64,000 nt of DNA from Candidatus Scybalocola faecavium (GCA_018713145.1 DVFP01000012.1:123073-187072); one strand, 5' to 3'; positions 55,114-63,458 are shown, counted from the stretch's first letter. Program-made: numbers and translations. Notes: generated from the sequence alone by a model not told the origin.

Positions 55114-55743
55114 TTCCACAATCCGTCGGGCAATCATTTCCGGTTCATCAAATCCAAATATGGGGATTTGCTCTCCATCAAAATTTTCTTTGAGAATACT
55201 TTCCCTGACATTTTTTTCCATGTTTCTATCTGCAACATAGGCTAATACCTCCGGTCCGCAGTACACAAAGATTTCCGGGTCTTGACTGACGCCGGAAGAG
55301 GGCAGGCAAAGACCTGCCGGTACTTCCAGGCTGTTTTTGCCTTCGGGCCCTATCTTATTTCGCCGGCCTACAAGGCAGATTTTTGGCAGGCTTAATGATT
55401 TGCCCCCTTCCAGCAAAATTAAATCCGCCTCAGGGAAAAAGGCGGAAATCTTTTCAGGGGTCAGGAAGTTTTCTTTTTTTACAATACACATTTTACTGGC
55501 CGAATATACAGCTGTACCATAAGCTCCGGCATGAAAATGGCGGTAGCTGTCTGTTCCGGGAACATCCGCACCAAATTCATGGCCATCATGTTTAATTACA
55601 GCCACTAAAAGTCCCTGCCGGGTAAGTACAGGCAACAGATTTTCAATCAAGGTAGTCTTCCCGGAATTTTTAACACCGCATATGGCAATAAGTTTAGGCT
55701 CTTCCCATGTTTTTTTGGGGGCAGAAAGGTCAAAACGATCCAT
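55093..55743 (-). CDS. mobB: Molybdopterin-guanine dinucleotide synthesis protein MobB
   Basis: 216 aa. P-loop CGVKNSGKTTLIENLL, AVIKHDGHEFGADVPGTDSY, DLILLEGGKSL. It binds GTP and assists formation of the dinucleotide form of the cofactor. MobA, the usual partner, is not in this window. The ATG at 55743 is 6 nt after GGAGG. An ATG at 55749 directly abuts the site. Confidence 0.92.
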   Translation of the reverse strand: MDRFDLSAPKKTWEEPKLIAICGVKNSGKTTLIENLLPVLTRQGLLVAVIKHDGHEFGADVPGTDSYRHFHAGAYGTAVYSASKMCIVKKENFLTPEKISAFFPEADLILLEGGKSLSLPKICLVGRRNKIGPEGKNSLEVPAGLCLPSSGVSQDPEIFVYCGPEVLAYVADRNMEKNVRESILKENFDGEQIPIFGFDEPEMIARRIVEYCQTEI

Positions 55744-55782
55744 TATCATCCTCCATCAAAGCAAAAAATCCATTTGTATCTT

Positions 55783-57000
55783 TTACAGGAGCACTGCCTG
55801 TACTTTTGTGCCGGGACTTAAAGGGCCTGTACCGGCAGGAACATGGATCAGGCAGTTGCATCCTGCCATTGAGGCTAAATTTCCCGAATCATGAGAACCG
55901 GCAGGCAAAGTAATGTTTCCGTTTTTATAAACAGCCCGGACAAAACGACGCACCTGTCCTCCTTTTGGAAAGGGATCTTGTAAAATACCCCATACTGTTT
56001 TGGGTGTAATTTCCGGCCGGCGGGACAGCTTTGATAGAACCGGACGGACAACGATCTCAAAAGCCGCCATGGCGCCAAAGGGATTTCCTGAAAGGCTGAC
56101 CACCAGGGTATCATTAATAAAAAAGGCAAGGACCGGCATCCCCGGTTTCATTTGTATTCCCCAAAACAGCTTTTTCCCGTGGACGATGGACAAAACATCA
56201 TGAAGAATATCCTTTTTCCCAACACTAACGCCGCCGGTAGTAAGGATCATATGGCTTCTTCCGGCAGCCTCTTTAATCCTTTGGGCAGCAAGGACAGGAT
56301 CATCCGGCAAGTGCCCTGTTTCTTTTAAAGGAAGCCCCAGCTCCTTAAGCCGGGCCGTCAGGCCGAAAAAATTAGCATCATAAATCTTTCCCGGAGCTAA
56401 AGGCTGCCCGGGAAGGACCAGCTCATCTCCTGTTGTAAAAAAAGATACCTGAGGTGTTTCCCATAAAGGAACCTGAGACTTTCCCAGAGCAGCAAGCAAG
56501 GCAATTTCAGCAAAGCCAAGATGTGTCCCCGCAGTAAGGATTTTCTCACCGGCCTTAAAATCTTCCCCGGCATAACAGTAATTGGTCCAGGGTTTATATG
56601 GAACAAAAATGCGGACAATATTTTCACCGTAATCAGTATCCTCCTGACGGACACATACATTACACCCGGCAGGTACTGGTGCCCCGGTCATAATGCGTAC
56701 AGCCTGTCCCGGCAATAAAGTGCCTAAAAAGGCATCTCCTGCATTGATCTGACCGACGACCGGAAGGCAGCGGGGATCTTCCCGCGACGCCCCGTCTGTA
56801 TATGAAGCACACAAAGCATAGCCGTCTACCGCAGACCTGGGAAAGGGCGGCTGATCAAAACCGGCATAAATGTCCCGGGCCAATACGCCTCCTAATGCTT
56901 GATCCAGGGGACATTCCCATATATCCTCTAAAGGATGAATGACTGAAAGGAGCCGCTCCACAGCCTCCTCCAGTGAAAGATTATCTTTTACACGCTCCAT
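55783..57000 (-). CDS. moeA: Molybdopterin molybdotransferase MoeA
   Basis: 405 aa, full length. N-terminal domains with PPFPRSAVDGYAL, then RIMTGAPVP, then the MPT-binding domain with TTGGVSVGKKD, and a closing LSGNPFGAMAAFE. It inserts molybdate into adenylylated molybdopterin made by the MogA-type protein. Six bases separate it from the MoeA-like gene upstream. Confidence 0.95.
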   Translation of the reverse strand: MERVKDNLSLEEAVERLLSVIHPLEDIWECPLDQALGGVLARDIYAGFDQPPFPRSAVDGYALCASYTDGASREDPRCLPVVGQINAGDAFLGTLLPGQAVRIMTGAPVPAGCNVCVRQEDTDYGENIVRIFVPYKPWTNYCYAGEDFKAGEKILTAGTHLGFAEIALLAALGKSQVPLWETPQVSFFTTGDELVLPGQPLAPGKIYDANFFGLTARLKELGLPLKETGHLPDDPVLAAQRIKEAAGRSHMILTTGGVSVGKKDILHDVLSIVHGKKLFWGIQMKPGMPVLAFFINDTLVVSLSGNPFGAMAAFEIVVRPVLSKLSRRPEITPKTVWGILQDPFPKGGQVRRFVRAVYKNGNITLPAGSHDSGNLASMAGCNCLIHVPAGTGPLSPGTKVQAVLL

Positions 57001-57006
57001 CAGGAC

Positions 57007-58032
57007 TTACACTCCTTTACCAAAGCTGCAGGCCGGATAATGGCAGGTATCACAGCCAAGACAGAAACCGCCGCAGCCTAAGGCCACAATATCCTTCCGG
57101 CTTACCGGAATACCTGCTGCAATTCTTGACATTACCAGGTCAAATACAGTGGCTTTAGAATACATCACGCAGCCGGGCAGCCCCATAACCGGCGTACCGT
57201 CACTCATGTATGCCAGCAAAAACATGGCGCCAGGCAGCACAGGGGCACCGTAGGTAATGATCTTTGCTCCCGTAGCTTTTATCGCTCCCGGCGTCATGTC
57301 ATCCGGGTCTACACTCATCCCACCGGTGCAGACGATCATATCCGCCCCCTGCGCCTTTAACTGGAAAATCGCATTGGTGATCTTTTCCATTGTGTCATCT
57401 ACAGTAATATGACCGCTGATACAAATCCCATACTCTGCCATTTTCTTTTGGATCACCGGGGTAAAAGTATCCTGGATCCTTCCGTAATATACTTCGCTGC
57501 CGGTGGTCACAATGCCGCACTTCATAGGAAGATACGGATAAAGCCGGGTTATCGGCGTATCCCCGCCGATCTTTTTTGCCTCTTCCATCCGGCTTTTATC
57601 AATGACCAGAGGGATCACCCGGGTTCCCAGCAGCTTATCCCCTTTATGCACAGGAAAATGATTATGCCGGGTGGCGATCATGATTTCATCCAGGCTGTTA
57701 ATGGCATTGAGCCGCTCCACATCCACAGTAAACAGGCCGTCACAGTCTGCCGAAAGTTCGATTTTCCCCTCCCGTACCGGGGAGGCAGTCATATAGTCAT
57801 TTTTACAGATCTGGCACAAAATCTCTGCTGCTTCATTTTCATGATACTTAGTATCATCATTCTCCCATACATACAAATGGGTCTTTCCCAAAGATAAAAG
57901 TACAGGAATATCCTCCTGTGTAACAATATGCCCCTTGCGAAAAGGCGTATCCTTAACCACATCTTTTATAATACGGGTAATATCATGACATAGTACATGT
58001 CCTACTGCATCCTCTGTACGGATCTTTTTCAT
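57007..58032 (-). CDS. MoeA-related molybdopterin-binding protein with Cys-rich tail
   Basis: 341 aa. The middle and C-terminal part (about 165-315) is a MoCF-biosynthesis domain (GIVTTGSEVYYG, VCTGGMSVDPDDM, GLPGCVMYSKATVFDL). It lacks the N-terminal PPFPRSAVDGYA domain of true MoeA. The last 25 residues form a cluster of five Cys with spacing CX3CX2CX2CX4C (GCGGFCLGCDTCHYPACSFG), likely a metal or Fe-S site. Such proteins accompany selenium-dependent or XDH-type molybdenum hydroxylases in Clostridia. The precise step is unknown. Confidence 0.85.
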   Translation of the reverse strand: MKKIRTEDAVGHVLCHDITRIIKDVVKDTPFRKGHIVTQEDIPVLLSLGKTHLYVWENDDTKYHENEAAEILCQICKNDYMTASPVREGKIELSADCDGLFTVDVERLNAINSLDEIMIATRHNHFPVHKGDKLLGTRVIPLVIDKSRMEEAKKIGGDTPITRLYPYLPMKCGIVTTGSEVYYGRIQDTFTPVIQKKMAEYGICISGHITVDDTMEKITNAIFQLKAQGADMIVCTGGMSVDPDDMTPGAIKATGAKIITYGAPVLPGAMFLLAYMSDGTPVMGLPGCVMYSKATVFDLVMSRIAAGIPVSRKDIVALGCGGFCLGCDTCHYPACSFGKGV

Positions 58033-58068
58033 AAACCCATCGCTCCTTTATCCAAATGCATTTTGTTA

Positions 58069-58575
58069 TTATTCCCGGCGGGCACAGTTGGATGTCTCGC
58101 CTAAAAGGATTTCCAGGCCGTGCTTTAATTCCGGAAGGATATATTCCAGACTCTCTCTTACTGCCTTTGGGCTTCCGGGAAGATTAATGATCAGTGTATT
58201 TTTCCGGATCCCGGCCGCTGCCCTGGAAAGCATGGCCCTTTTCGTAATCGTCATACTATAGGCACGGATCGCCTCGGGGATCCCCGGAACCGGCCGTTCC
58301 ACTACATCCATGGTAGCCTCCGGCATACAGTCTCTTTGAGAAAAGCCTGTGCCTCCTGTTGTTAAAATCAGACAGGCTTCCTCGTTATCTGCAATCCTTG
58401 TCATGGCTTCCTTTAACATCTGCCGGTCATCGGGCAGCAAAAGGGCTTTTTCTACAACATATCCGGCCTCAGTGACCATTTCCTGAATCAGCGGGCCGCT
58501 TAAATCCTGGCGTTCTCCTTTGTACCCGGAATCACTGGAAGTAATAACAGCAACTTTCATTTTCTTGTTTTCCAA
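58069..58575 (-). CDS. MogA/MoaB-family molybdopterin adenylyltransferase
   Basis: 168 aa, one MPT-binding domain: AVITSSDSGYKGERQDLSG, LILTTGGTGFSQRDCMPEAT, NLPGSPKAVRESL. It adenylylates molybdopterin before metal insertion. The start is TTG at 58575 after AAAGGGTG. An internal ATG at 58560 is the alternative. Confidence 0.93.
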   Translation of the reverse strand: MENKKMKVAVITSSDSGYKGERQDLSGPLIQEMVTEAGYVVEKALLLPDDRQMLKEAMTRIADNEEACLILTTGGTGFSQRDCMPEATMDVVERPVPGIPEAIRAYSMTITKRAMLSRAAAGIRKNTLIINLPGSPKAVRESLEYILPELKHGLEILLGETSNCARRE

Positions 58576-58645
58576 AATTCTTCACCCTTTCACAATTTAA
58601 GACGCTTTGGCATGTCCTGCCATAATTCCCCCGCCGAAATACATA

Positions 58646-59632
58646 TTATCCGCCGATTTGAAACATGGACAGCGTTTCATCTTTTTCACCAGGAGATCGG
58701 GTTTCCTGACCAAAATGATGGGCCTTGGGCTTACTATTTATAGCTGCCTGAAAGGCATGGGATAGTTCATCATCATTACAGCCATTTCTCAGCAGTGTTT
58801 TTAAATTGATGCCAGTATCATATTGAAGACAGGTTTTTAAAAATCCGTCAGCAGTCAGCCTTACCCGGTTGCATTGATCACAAAACTGGTGGCTTATGGC
58901 GCTGATAAAACCGATCTTTCCGGAAAAACCCGGAAAGGAATAATAATGACATGGCCCATTTCCCAAAGGATCCGTTACCGGCGAGGGATTTCCAAAAGCC
59001 GGAATTAAGATTTCAAGAATCTGAGATTCACTGACAAAATCGAAATTTTTCCCAAGGCCTACAGGCATCATTTCAATAAAACGCACATGGACCGGATGCC
59101 TTTGAGCAAGCCCGGCCATGGCCAGAAGATGATCCGGATCATTTTCGATCGGAACACAATTAATCTTAACATTCAAGGAACGAGGACTATTTACAGCGGC
59201 CTTTAATCCGCAAAGCACATCCTGGAGATGTCCTCTCCGGGTGATCTTTTCATAGGCCGATGCATCCAGCGTATCCAGACTGATGTTTATTCCGTCAATC
59301 CCGCTGTTGACCAGATCCTTTAACTGACGCTCCAAAAGGATACCATTCGTCGTTATTGTAACAGATTCAATCCCAGGCACCTGTTTGATCCATGCTGCCA
59401 GCTGTGCCAGATCCTTGCGAACTAAAGGCTCGCCCCCGGTAAGCTTTATTTTTTTTATTCCAAGGCCAGCTCCTGCCTTAACAATCCGGACAATTTCCTC
59501 ATAGGTTAAGATTTCCGTGTGGGAAAGGGCTGGAACGCCATTTTCCGGCATACAATATACACACCTTAAATTGCATCGGTCAGTCACTGAAATCCGCAGA
59601 TAGTCAATGGTCCTTCCCCGGGAATCAATCAT
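58646..59632 (-). CDS. moaA: GTP 3',8-cyclase MoaA
   Basis: 328 aa. Radical SAM motif CNLRCVYC, a second cluster FCDQCNRVRLTADGFLKTC (CX2CX13C) and the conserved C-terminal Gly-Gly (FQIGG) all present. It converts GTP to cyclic dehydro-GTP, the first step to molybdenum cofactor. The ATG at 59632 overlaps the moaC stop and follows GGAAGGTG. A longer reading back into moaC is rejected. Confidence 0.96.
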   Translation of the reverse strand: MIDSRGRTIDYLRISVTDRCNLRCVYCMPENGVPALSHTEILTYEEIVRIVKAGAGLGIKKIKLTGGEPLVRKDLAQLAAWIKQVPGIESVTITTNGILLERQLKDLVNSGIDGINISLDTLDASAYEKITRRGHLQDVLCGLKAAVNSPRSLNVKINCVPIENDPDHLLAMAGLAQRHPVHVRFIEMMPVGLGKNFDFVSESQILEILIPAFGNPSPVTDPLGNGPCHYYSFPGFSGKIGFISAISHQFCDQCNRVRLTADGFLKTCLQYDTGINLKTLLRNGCNDDELSHAFQAAINSKPKAHHFGQETRSPGEKDETLSMFQIGG

Positions 59633-60185
59633 CGGCATCACCTTCCGGGACCGGAGCTGCTTCCGCCGCCAGATCAGTTTCTTTTGCCGGGGCATTTTCC
59701 GGCATGAGATCGTTATAATAATCGCCGCTTTTTCCGCCGGTTTTTTTAACAAGATGGATGTTATGGAGCGCCATGGAACGGTCCAGGGCCTTACACATAT
59801 CATAAATAGTTAAGAGGGCTACGCTGACCCCGGTTAATGCTTCCATCTCCACGCCGGTCTTACCGTCTACCCGGACAGTACATTCTGCCCAGATCCACCC
59901 CCGGTCCTCATCCACCTGAAAATCTACACTGCACTTATGAATCAACAGGGTATGGCACATGGGAATTAAAGATGAGGTGTTTTTAACTGCCATAATCCCG
60001 GCAACCCGGGCCACGCCCAGAACATCCCCCTTCTTTGCGGTTCCTGAAAGAACTGCTGCCATTACCTGGTCATTGACTGAAATATATCCCCGGGCCACGG
60101 CTGTCCGGCGGGTAATCTCTTTTTCAGATACATCCACCATCACCGCATTTCCCGAGGAATCAAAATGGGATAATTTTCCGCACAT
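59625..60185 (-). CDS. moaC: Cyclic pyranopterin monophosphate synthase MoaC
   Basis: 186 aa. Family blocks VDVSEKEITRRTAVARG, GVARVAGIMAVKNTSSLIPMC, GVEMEALTGVSVALLTIYDM and the C-terminal KKTGGKSGDY. It turns the MoaA product into cPMP. A Glu/Ala-rich tail of about 25 residues is added after the core. The start at 60185 uses AGGAGG from a hairpin repeat unit. It heads the molybdenum cluster. No moaD or moaE is seen here. Confidence 0.95.
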   Translation of the reverse strand: MCGKLSHFDSSGNAVMVDVSEKEITRRTAVARGYISVNDQVMAAVLSGTAKKGDVLGVARVAGIMAVKNTSSLIPMCHTLLIHKCSVDFQVDEDRGWIWAECTVRVDGKTGVEMEALTGVSVALLTIYDMCKALDRSMALHNIHLVKKTGGKSGDYYNDLMPENAPAKETDLAAEAAPVPEGDADD

Positions 60186-60186
60186 A

Positions 60187-60235
60187 TTTCCTCCTTTTTG
60201 ACCATTTTTTAAGCCATACAGGTATCCCTGAAGGA
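60187..60235 (-). repeat. RBS-carrying hairpin repeat, copy E (before moaC)
   Basis: 49-bp single unit, the most diverged. CAGG-GATA-CCTG replaces AAGGG-GATA-CCCTT with pairing kept. GGCT..GGTC replaces GGCC..GGCC with G-U pairs. AAAAAGGAGGAAAT precedes the moaC ATG. Its mini-ORF is ATG-GCT-TAA. Confidence 0.8.
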
Positions 60236-60253
60236 AGCTTGCTCCTTCTGGCC

Positions 60254-60308
60254 AAAAAAACAGACATATGGCTGCTGCCTGGTTTGGTTTGCAGCTGCTG
60301 CATATGTC
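60254..60308 (-). terminator. Terminator between yqfD and moaC
   Basis: GACATATG/CATATGTC arms (60263-60270, 60301-60308) with inner GC pairing (GCTGC with GCAGC) and TGTTTTTTT on the minus strand (60254-60260). It lies only about 70 bp before the moaC start, and no promoter is visible in between. Confidence 0.75.
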
Positions 60309-60334
60309 CATTTTATCAGCCGGTTTTTGCCCCG

Positions 60335-61579
60335 TCAAGAGCCATATGGCTCAAAGGAGCCGCCGGGAACGATCATATGAATATCTCCCAGGATCCTGTA
60401 ATAATCCTCAGTAATCTCCACGGTCAGATCTTGAGAAAGGATCTGAATATTTTCATCTGCAAAATCTTCCAGCTTCTTCTCAATAGCCTCCCGGCCAAGA
60501 ATTTCCATCTCCTCCCGGGTATAAGTGCAGATCTCCTTTGTATAGGTTTTAGATTTTATAGTATAAAGACGCACAGGCAAATAAAAATTCGGAGTCAGCC
60601 GATATTTGGTCACGGTAGTCGCCGTTTCCCGGTAAAGAATCCCGGTATTTTCTGCAGCATTGCCTGCCGGATCCGACGGTAAAGAAGTTTCTTTCCCGGC
60701 AAGACCATTTCCAAAAGCAAAAAGATAGCCAAAAAGCTCGGCCTGAACCTGAGTTTTTTCTCTGCCTGTATAGTGCTTTTTCACATATGTGGCAGGATAA
60801 TAATCCTCACAATGATATACTGTCTGGAGATAAACATCCCCATCCCCATGGACAAAACGTGTTTCCCGGATCGTTTCATCATCGTTATAAATATCCACAG
60901 TGCCGGAAATCAGCACATCTCCTGCAAAAACCCTGTCCCCGGCCTGAACCATGGCGGTTCCACTTCGGGTAACAATGGAAGAAACGATTCCATCCTGGAG
61001 AGCGACTACATTTCCCGGCACATCCTTTTCCTCATCCGGCGTAAGCACAAGGCCTTCTTTGATCTGGATTTTAAGCACTGTTCCGTCAATCCTTGCGCTG
61101 ACCCAGGAAATATCATCAAAGGCCAGACGAAGCTCATCTTCCAGATCATCCAGGTCTACATGCCCTTTAAACTGTCCGGTATGTACGCCCATTTCCTTTA
61201 AAAATGCAATCAGGGTTTCCTCGGTATGTCCATAGTTGCCATAAAACTCAATATTCCATATAAAACCAGATAAAAAAGCTAAAAGGACACATGCCAGGAG
61301 GATACCGGCCAAAAATCCGGCCTGCCGCCGGTGCTTTCTTATAAGAAAGGGAAGCCCTTTTCGCCGGCAAATATGAGGAACTACCCTGCACTTTTTCACA
61401 ACAGGACGAAGCTGCCAAAAATGAGACAGTTTTATTGAAAAGTAAATTATTCCGTTATTTTCCCGTATATTTTCCAAAACAATGTCCCGGCTTTTGCACA
61501 GATTAAAAAAGCGTTCCACTGCTCCATTCTTTACACAACATTCTACAGTTCCGGCAAGAAAATCCATGAACCTGCTCAT
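60335..61579 (-). CDS. yqfD: Sporulation protein YqfD
   Basis: 414 aa. Cytoplasmic N-terminus, one membrane helix (about 88-110, LAGILLACVLLAFLSGFIW), then an extracellular part with a POTRA-like segment (IEFYGNYGHTEETLIAFLKE). YqfD is widespread in endospore formers and is needed for engulfment or cortex stages in Bacillus. Its ATG overlaps the yqfC stop (ATGA). Confidence 0.92.
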   Translation of the reverse strand: MSRFMDFLAGTVECCVKNGAVERFFNLCKSRDIVLENIRENNGIIYFSIKLSHFWQLRPVVKKCRVVPHICRRKGLPFLIRKHRRQAGFLAGILLACVLLAFLSGFIWNIEFYGNYGHTEETLIAFLKEMGVHTGQFKGHVDLDDLEDELRLAFDDISWVSARIDGTVLKIQIKEGLVLTPDEEKDVPGNVVALQDGIVSSIVTRSGTAMVQAGDRVFAGDVLISGTVDIYNDDETIRETRFVHGDGDVYLQTVYHCEDYYPATYVKKHYTGREKTQVQAELFGYLFAFGNGLAGKETSLPSDPAGNAAENTGILYRETATTVTKYRLTPNFYLPVRLYTIKSKTYTKEICTYTREEMEILGREAIEKKLEDFADENIQILSQDLTVEITEDYYRILGDIHMIVPGGSFEPYGS

Positions 61580-61932
61580 ACCGGTTCCCTCCGGTCCTGG
61601 TCTGTAAAATCGATCCTATCAATATTCCCCCGAACTTTAAGTTCATGTTTGGAAAAATACTCAACCATAAGCCCCTGTCCCTCTATTTTAAGCACCATAT
61701 GCTTAAGCTGAAGTTTGATGCAAATGCCGGTATACTCAAGGATTTTTTCATAATGCTCAATATATAGGCTCCGGTTTCCCCACAAATACATGGTCGGCGG
61801 ATCATTGCCAGTAACATCCAGGGAATGAATGGAATCCTTAAACAGTGTTTTTACTGATATATCGGAAGGCGCTTTTTTCGTCTTAAAATGGGCCTTTTTC
61901 GTTTGTTTAACCAAAGCCTTATGTCTGTTCAT
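61576..61932 (-). CDS. yqfC: Sporulation protein YqfC (YabP family)
   Basis: 118 aa. Basic N-terminus, then the YabP/YqfC domain (LWGNRSLYIEHYEKILEYTG, HELKVRGNIDRIDF). Conserved partner of yqfD in spore formers, normally transcribed in the mother cell. The start follows GGGGAGGAGCT. In Bacillus phoH and ybeY follow. Here they are 9 kb away. Confidence 0.9.
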   Translation of the reverse strand: MNRHKALVKQTKKAHFKTKKAPSDISVKTLFKDSIHSLDVTGNDPPTMYLWGNRSLYIEHYEKILEYTGICIKLQLKHMVLKIEGQGLMVEYFSKHELKVRGNIDRIDFTDQDRREPV

Positions 61933-62272
61933 AGCTCCTCCCCTTACATAGATAGATCTTTTGGATGCATAAAAAATCCATTTAACATCGTCTTAACAAT
62001 AGGATTTTGCACTCCCGGGTCATTTTTCATAGGCTGACCGGGAAACGGGCCGGCATATTACAACCCAGGTATCACATTATATGAAAAGAAGGAAGGGATT
62101 AGAAGATGGCTTTTACTCTCCATAAATAATTTCCTTCAGGAAATTATTTATGGAAGCTTGCAGCGGCAGGCATCCAGATCCGGTACCAGAACCGCCATTC
62201 TTCTATCCCCCTATTAACTATCAATAACATTGCCACAAAGCCTTTGAATAATTTGAATGGAGCTAAGACATT
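61933..62272. other. Intergenic region between yqfC and the YolD-like gene
   Basis: 340 bp with no convincing gene. It holds an imperfect hairpin at about 62014-62043 (CCCGG(G)TCA with TGACCGGG), a 34-bp palindrome at 62120-62153, and a 7-codon mini-ORF at 62106-62129 (MAFTLHK) behind a GGAAGGGA sequence. No clear SigE-type promoter for yqfC was found. Confidence 0.5.
62120..62153. repeat. 34-bp palindrome
   Basis: CCATAAATAATTTCCT (62120-62135), a 2-nt centre, and AGGAAATTATTTATGG (62138-62153): 16-bp perfect arms, AT-rich. No U-run follows, so it is a poor terminator. Its left arm includes the stop of the 7-codon mini-ORF. Confidence 0.85.
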
Positions 62273-62689
62273 ATGTCAGATGATAAAAATACACCAAAGG
62301 AAAAGATCATCGTCCAGAAATATGCCCATATCCTGCAAGGTTCCCGTCCGGAGCCGCCATACAAGCATCCTCGGATGGCCCTTTCCAACCGAGCCAAAAT
62401 CTTCTCTCCATTTGCGGCACTGCGTGGATATGAGGAAGAGATTGAGGCGGAAGGCCTGGATCATCTGAAAATTACAAAAATTGAATTATCCGAGGAAGAT
62501 AAAGGGATTCTTTCTGACAAGCTCCTGCAGGTCAGAAAGGGTATGGAAGTGGCTGTGCGTTTCTTTGAAGCAGATAATGTCACGACAAGCTCCACACCGC
62601 ACGGGTCCTCTTCCTTGCCCTTGCGGCTTAGAGGCTTGTCTTCTGTCAGTTCAAATTTATCCAAAAGGTATTTTACGAAAATATCCTAA
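62273..62689 (+). CDS. YolD-like protein with replaced C-terminus
   Basis: 138 aa. The first 100 residues follow the lachnospiral YolD-like pattern (KYAHILQG, PYKHPRMALSNRAKIFSPFA, ALRGYEEEIEAEG, then a VRKGMEVAVRFFEADN region). Such proteins usually sit beside Y-family DNA polymerases. After NVTT the expected end is lost, and the last 35 residues (Ser/Arg/Leu-rich) look like out-of-frame sequence, so the gene seems cut by a rearrangement. No polymerase gene is in the window. The start follows GGAG by 10 nt. Confidence 0.55.
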   Translation: MSDDKNTPKEKIIVQKYAHILQGSRPEPPYKHPRMALSNRAKIFSPFAALRGYEEEIEAEGLDHLKITKIELSEEDKGILSDKLLQVRKGMEVAVRFFEADNVTTSSTPHGSSSLPLRLRGLSSVSSNLSKRYFTKIS

Positions 62690-62735
62690 TTCAATGTCTG
62701 AAATGTTCATTCTCCTTATCAACTCATCAACTATT

Positions 62736-62864
62736 CCATTTAGGATAGACACCTCAAATGTTGAATACTTTATTGCCTTCAATAATCCCATTTGGATAGA
62801 CTCACTTTGTACATAACAATCGAAAAATGACGCTCACGAAGCAGCTAATACCATTTGGACAGAC
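62736..62864 (+). repeat. Three copies of CCATTTGGATAGAC
   Basis: Copies at 62736-62750 (CCATTTAGGATAGAC, one extra A), 62788-62801 (exact) and 62851-62864 (CCATTTGGACAGAC, one change). Spacing 52 and 63 bp. Confidence 0.75.
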
Positions 62865-62952
62865 ATGACATCACGTGAAGAACATTCCCTATAAACGCTG
62901 ATAAAATCAGGCTTTCAGCAATGTGGACATCATTCTTCAGGCCACAACTTCT

Positions 62953-63442
62953 GCTTTATAATGACCTCATCATTCTTCGCTGACTTGTATCCAAAATGAA
63001 TAATTACATTTCCCTGCCAGCCAATAATGCTTTCCACTTTCGCTTTATAATAGATAAACTCACCGCCTAACCCATCGGACATTCGCTTTATAATGAAGAA
63101 TTCACTATACGAACGCTTCTACACGAAAACATCTTTTCCAGCCCATTTTCATGTGTTTTCCAGTCACCATACCCCATCTCTAACTAACTAATTCTTGAGG
63201 GTAGCCATTCCGCTTTACTTTCTTTCGCTTTATAATGGCGGCATCGACGCGCAAAATACTCATTTTCAGAGCAATAAATCGCAGAATGAGCTTCATTTTC
63301 TGAAATATTCATCAATTTTCTCATTTTGGGCAAAAATAAAAAGACCGTCAGTTTTACAACCAACGGTCAAACAGGTCTATGGAACTGAAAAGTTCATTTT
63401 TTCCATCAGAAATGATATTATCATTCTTTTCGCTTTATAATG
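62953..63442 (+). repeat. Five copies of a GCTTTATAAT motif
   Basis: GCTTTATAAT is exact at 62953, 63042, 63085, 63227 and 63432. Four copies have TCGC or CGC before it and four have G after it. Spacings are irregular (89, 43, 142 and 205 bp). Each contains a TATAAT hexamer, but -35 boxes are not consistent. Confidence 0.75.
63332..63368 (-). terminator. Terminator-like stem-loop downstream of the 63.6 kb gene
   Basis: On the minus strand GACCGT (63368-63363) pairs with ACGGTC (63348-63343), with possible G-U extension, followed by TTTTTATTTTT. It lies about 190 bp past the end of the conserved unknown gene and may be its terminator. Confidence 0.6.
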
Positions 63443-63458
63443 CGAATGATAATATCAT
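63412..63458. repeat. 15-bp inverted repeat enclosing a GCTTTATAAT copy
   Basis: ATGATATTATCATTC (63412-63426) and GAATGATAATATCAT (63444-63458) are perfect complements with a 17-nt loop that contains the fifth repeat copy. Confidence 0.8.

Noticed and set aside
60186..60334. Moco riboswitch upstream of moaC
   Set aside because: I could not match the conserved core of the Moco RNA motif. The gap is explained by the terminator and the repeat unit.
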